DNA of 7,255 bases from Leptofilum sp050292445 (GTDB lineage: Bacteria; Chloroflexota; Anaerolineae; Promineifilales; Promineifilaceae). The stretch's first letter is position 1; every line of letters begins with the position of its first letter. The position numbers were made by a program, and so were the translations under genes. The notes below the pieces were generated by a model. The model had not been told where the DNA came from. It ran no database searches and was given only the letters and a program-made list of their open reading frames with translations. Below are positions 5,298 to 7,255 of this stretch, in pieces. Location of the stretch: assembly GCA_050292445.1 (NCBI GenBank), contig JBNKLQ010000299.1, forward strand, positions 1 to 7,255, written 5' to 3'.

Positions 5298-6518
5298 ATG
5301 ACAGACCTTTCAACAATACCTTTGCTCAAACAGCTTGATGACGCTCATCTACCCATTTTTGCGGTGCGACTGACCGAATGGCTCATTACCGACCTGAACA
5401 AAAGTAGGGACGAGGCACATCTCGACCCAGTCCCTGACTTCACCGAATCGCGGGCCAAGGCACTGCTGCGCGCTGCTGGTGTGGTGGATGATCCTACCCT
5501 GCACGACTTTGCGCGATTGGTAGAAGGGAATGATACGGCCGTTCGCCTTGCCCTCCACGATTTACTGCAAGAAACTGGTCTAGCCGAAAACGAAGAAGTG
5601 ACCGCCCAGGCAGTCGCAATCTCCAGTCTCCAATCTCCAGTCTCTGACCCTGAATCAATTTCCTGGCTGGCCCTCTCCATCGCTGCCCAGGCCTGGAAAA
5701 GTGGCTACCCGCTCTACCAGCTCGATCCGGCCTCACCGCCGGGCGAGTACAGTCCGGCCGGGCAGCTCATCAAGCGGGCCGCAACTTTTTTGCGGCAGCA
5801 AATTCAGCGCAGCGCCACCGAGCGGGACAAGCTGGGCAAAAAACTGGCTTACAACCCTGGCGATGGTACACCTTCACTGGAAACCATGCCGGATGGCCAA
5901 CCCATCGCCCCGGTGCCGCCCCACTTCCGCCCACCGATTCCGGTGCGCTACCCGGAAGTATCGCGGGAAACGCTGCATGTGGATGAAAGCGAGGAGAGCA
6001 ATGCGCAAGGCTCTGTGACCCGAAACGCGCCGCTCACGATCACCAATGATGACATTCCGCCCGCCAACCAGCGGCCCGTGCGCATGCCAGAAATCCGCAT
6101 TCGTGCTGACCAGGTGCAGCCAAGCCGGCAATCCCAGCCAAGCCAGCCACGGTCCCGACCGAGCAGCAGCAGTGGGGGGAATTTGGGAACGGCCGTGCGC
6201 CAACGCTTCAGCCGGGACAAAGAACCACTGCGTAGCACCAAACTCCGCGTCATCGTACAGGATGTACAGGATGGCCCCGGACTGTACGGCATTCAGGTGC
6301 AGGTGCGCTGCAAAGGAATCAACGCCCACGTGGCTGGTACCACCAACCGCGAAGGCGTCTTTCTATGCGAGCTGCCCGTGCGGGTTCGTTCCGGCCTCAC
6401 TTACGATGTGGACGTCACCTGGCCCCGCGATTTGGGCGGCGAAGTCGAAAGGAAATCAGTGACCCTGAATGTAGATCGCACTGAATTTAAGCTGCCCTTT
6501 TTCCGGCGTTTATCCTAA
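5298..6518 (+). CDS. Uncharacterised three-part protein: helical N-terminus, disordered linker, C-terminal Ig-like beta-sandwich
   Basis: I do not recognise the 406-residue protein as a named family. Residues 1-100 are helical (LPIFAVRLTEWLITDLNK, ESRAKALLRAAGV, AVRLALHDLLQETGL). A second helical block spans 120-182 (SWLALSIAAQAWKSGY, GQLIKRAATFLRQQIQR). Residues 186-312 are Pro/Ser/Gln/Arg-rich and presumably disordered. Residues 314-403 look like a carboxypeptidase-regulatory/CnaB-type beta-sandwich: KLRVIVQDV, GLYGIQVQVRC, AGTTNREGVFLCELP (the 'T-N-x-x-G' turn), GLTYDVDVTWP, VERKSVTLNV, FKLPFF. There is no signal peptide or membrane helix, so it should be cytosolic, which is unusual for this beta-sandwich type. 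Layout suggests a scaffold or adaptor with two interaction modules. It follows the GTPase by 58 bp and precedes the E1-like gene by 101 bp. Part of the interdomain segment (107-116) is encoded by a tandem repeat. Confidence 0.8.
   Translation: MTDLSTIPLLKQLDDAHLPIFAVRLTEWLITDLNKSRDEAHLDPVPDFTESRAKALLRAAGVVDDPTLHDFARLVEGNDTAVRLALHDLLQETGLAENEEVTAQAVAISSLQSPVSDPESISWLALSIAAQAWKSGYPLYQLDPASPPGEYSPAGQLIKRAATFLRQQIQRSATERDKLGKKLAYNPGDGTPSLETMPDGQPIAPVPPHFRPPIPVRYPEVSRETLHVDESEESNAQGSVTRNAPLTITNDDIPPANQRPVRMPEIRIRADQVQPSRQSQPSQPRSRPSSSSGGNLGTAVRQRFSRDKEPLRSTKLRVIVQDVQDGPGLYGIQVQVRCKGINAHVAGTTNREGVFLCELPVRVRSGLTYDVDVTWPRDLGGEVERKSVTLNVDRTEFKLPFFRRLS
5535..5542. repeat. Iterated palindrome ACGGCCGT, copy 6
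   Basis: It lies in the helical N-terminal domain of the Ig-fold protein and is read as Thr80-Ala-Val82. Confidence 0.8.
5617..5644 (+). repeat. 14-bp tandem repeat (two perfect copies) inside a coding sequence
   Basis: CAATCTCCAGTCTC is repeated exactly at 5617-5630 and 5631-5644. The unit is not a multiple of three, so the two copies are read in different frames, giving the peptide AISSLQSPVSD (residues 106-116 region) between two helical blocks. The frame is preserved overall. It looks like a short repetitive sequence tolerated at a domain boundary. Confidence 0.85.
6189..6196. repeat. Iterated palindrome ACGGCCGT, copy 7
   Basis: It lies at the end of the disordered linker of the Ig-fold protein and is read as Thr298-Ala-Val300. 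Confidence 0.8.
6255..6272 (+). repeat. 9-bp tandem duplication encoding VQDVQD
   Basis: GTACAGGAT occurs twice head to tail, giving Val-Gln-Asp twice at residues 320-325, at the edge of the first strand of the beta-sandwich. It is in frame and may be a recent slippage duplication. Confidence 0.7.
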
Positions 6519-6529
6519 AAATGACTGGT

Positions 6530-6594
6530 AGCAAGTAAAAAGTTGCAAGGAGCAAGTGAAAAACACTTGCCACCTGCAACCTGCCACTTGCAAC
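6530..6594. repeat. Word-shuffled repeat with hairpin in the intergenic gap
   Basis: The gap 6519-6619 is built from shuffled variants of a few words: GCAAGTAAAAAGTTGCAAG, GCAAGTG, CACTTGCCACCTGCAAC, CTGCCACTTGCAAC. GCAAGTG (6552-6558) and CACTTGC (6564-6570) form a perfect 7-bp stem around an AAAAA loop. GTTGCA (6542-6547) pairs with TGCAAC (6575-6580) to extend it, or GTTGCAAG (6542-6549) with CTTGCAAC (6587-6594). There is no trailing T-run, so intrinsic termination on the plus strand is not obvious. A stabilising or attenuating hairpin, or a dispersed genomic repeat, is more likely. Confidence 0.7.
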
Positions 6595-6619
6595 ATAAAA
6601 CAAACTATCTTGAATTAAT

Positions 6620-7255
6620 ATGACTGAAACAACTGAACCCATTATCATTACTGATCCCGACAGCGACCGCTACCACACCTTTGGCTACATTAGCTGGTGG
6701 CAGCAGGAGGTGGTACGCAATGCCACCATCCTGGTGGTCGGCGCTGGGGCCCTCGGCAACGAAGTGCTCAAAAATCTGGCCCTCATGGGCATCGGCAACA
6801 TTCTCATCGCTGACTTCGACACCATCGAAGACAGCAATCTCAGCCGCTCCGTGCTGTTTCGCGCTTCGGACCGTGGCCGCCGCAAAGTAGATGCCGCTGC
6901 CGAGCGCGTCAAGGAACTTAACCCAGACGTGAACGTGAAAACGTGGCACGGCAACATCAACTTTGAGATGGGCCTGGGCGTCTTTCGCCACGTTGATGCC
7001 ATCATTGGCTGCCTGGACAACCGGGAAGCGCGGCTTTCCATCAATCGCTTTAGCTGGCAAATCAATCGGCCCTGGGTCGATGGGGCCATTCAGGAATTGA
7101 TGGGCATTGTGCGCGTTTTTTGGCCGGGCCAGGGAGCCTGCTACGAATGCACCCTCACCGACCTGGATTATCAGATTATCAATCTACGCTACTCCTGCCC
7201 GTTGCTGGCACGGGAGAACATCTTGCAAGGCAAGGTACCAACCACGCCCACCAGC
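6620..7255 (+). CDS. E1-like ThiF/MoeB-family adenylyltransferase, 3'-truncated by the window edge
   Basis: The frame is open for 212 codons to the window end. ATG 6620 is the only likely start, because an in-frame stop lies at 6611-6613; no Shine-Dalgarno precedes it. The E1 signature is complete as far as seen. It has an N-terminal DRYHTFGYISWWQQEV (16-31, resembling RY-x(n)-W/GQ-x-x-L), the ATP loop GAGALG (41-46), DFD (65-67), NLSR (73-76, carrying the conserved Arg), RRKVD (87-91, conserved Lys), and CLDNREAR (131-138, conserved Asp133). CYEC (174-177) matches the first half of the four-Cys zinc site, and Cys193 lies in YSCPLLARE, near where the crossover loop is expected. Members adenylate the C-terminal Gly of a ubiquitin-like or sulfur-carrier protein (ThiS, MoaD, Ub-like). 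The region that would show the second CxxC, a catalytic-Cys domain or extra fusions is outside the window, so the pathway cannot be assigned. It is probably co-transcribed with the GTPase and Ig-fold genes. Confidence 0.88.
   Translation, partial: MTETTEPIIITDPDSDRYHTFGYISWWQQEVVRNATILVVGAGALGNEVLKNLALMGIGNILIADFDTIEDSNLSRSVLFRASDRGRRKVDAAAERVKELNPDVNVKTWHGNINFEMGLGVFRHVDAIIGCLDNREARLSINRFSWQINRPWVDGAIQELMGIVRVFWPGQGACYECTLTDLDYQIINLRYSCPLLARENILQGKVPTTPTS

Noticed and set aside
4448..5329. Long minus-strand open frame (293 codons) opposite the GTPase
   Set aside because: It is antisense to a well-supported GTPase coding sequence, gives a His/Gln/Phe/Val-rich product typical of reverse-frame shadows in GC-rich genes, and contains no recognisable domain.
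5617..5644. CRISPR-like or mobile-element repeat
   Set aside because: There are only two head-to-tail 14-bp units with no spacer, no array, no transposase and no target-site duplication.

Overview
The window looks like chromosomal DNA of a free-living bacterium, most probably a member of the Chloroflexota (Anaerolineae/Ardenticatenia-like). The evidence is indirect. There is a secreted right-handed beta-helix protein with a choice-of-anchor-Q-type C-terminus that ends in an 'LYLPIVIK' tail. There are short word-like intergenic repeats, and the palindrome ACGGCCGT recurs seven times. No rRNA or tRNA is visible to settle the taxonomy.

Layout. (1) Positions 2-1648 (+) hold the 3' part of an AT-rich gene for an extracellular parallel beta-helix protein; its signal peptide lies upstream of the window. 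(2) Positions 1707-2282 (-) hold a convergent GNAT acetyltransferase. A weak hairpin between genes 1 and 2 could terminate both, and a 19-bp palindrome sits just upstream of the acetyltransferase ribosome binding site. (3) Positions 2319-2581 are a divergent intergenic region with a candidate promoter and alternating GGTAA/TTACC half-sites. (4) Three co-directional GC-richer genes follow: a dynamin-like large GTPase (2582-5239), an alpha-helical/disordered/Ig-fold protein of unknown function (5298-6518), and an E1-like ThiF/MoeB-family adenylyltransferase that runs off the 3' end (6620-7255+).

The last three genes are the interesting part. They are separated by gaps of 58 and 101 bp, each filled with an inverted-repeat element, and are plausibly one transcription unit. 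A large membrane-remodelling-type GTPase, a cytosolic scaffold with a C-terminal beta-sandwich, and an activating enzyme for a ubiquitin-like protein or sulfur carrier form a combination I do not recognise as a named system. The genes that would decide its nature (ubiquitin-like protein, E2, JAB peptidase or others) would lie beyond position 7255. A cooperative function is inference from gene order only.

The repeat content is unusual. It includes the iterated palindrome ACGGCCGT, mostly read in frame as Thr-Ala-Val in unrelated proteins, a 33-bp nested palindrome, a 14-bp tandem repeat inside a coding sequence, and a word-shuffled GTTGCAAG/ACTTGCAAC hairpin region.
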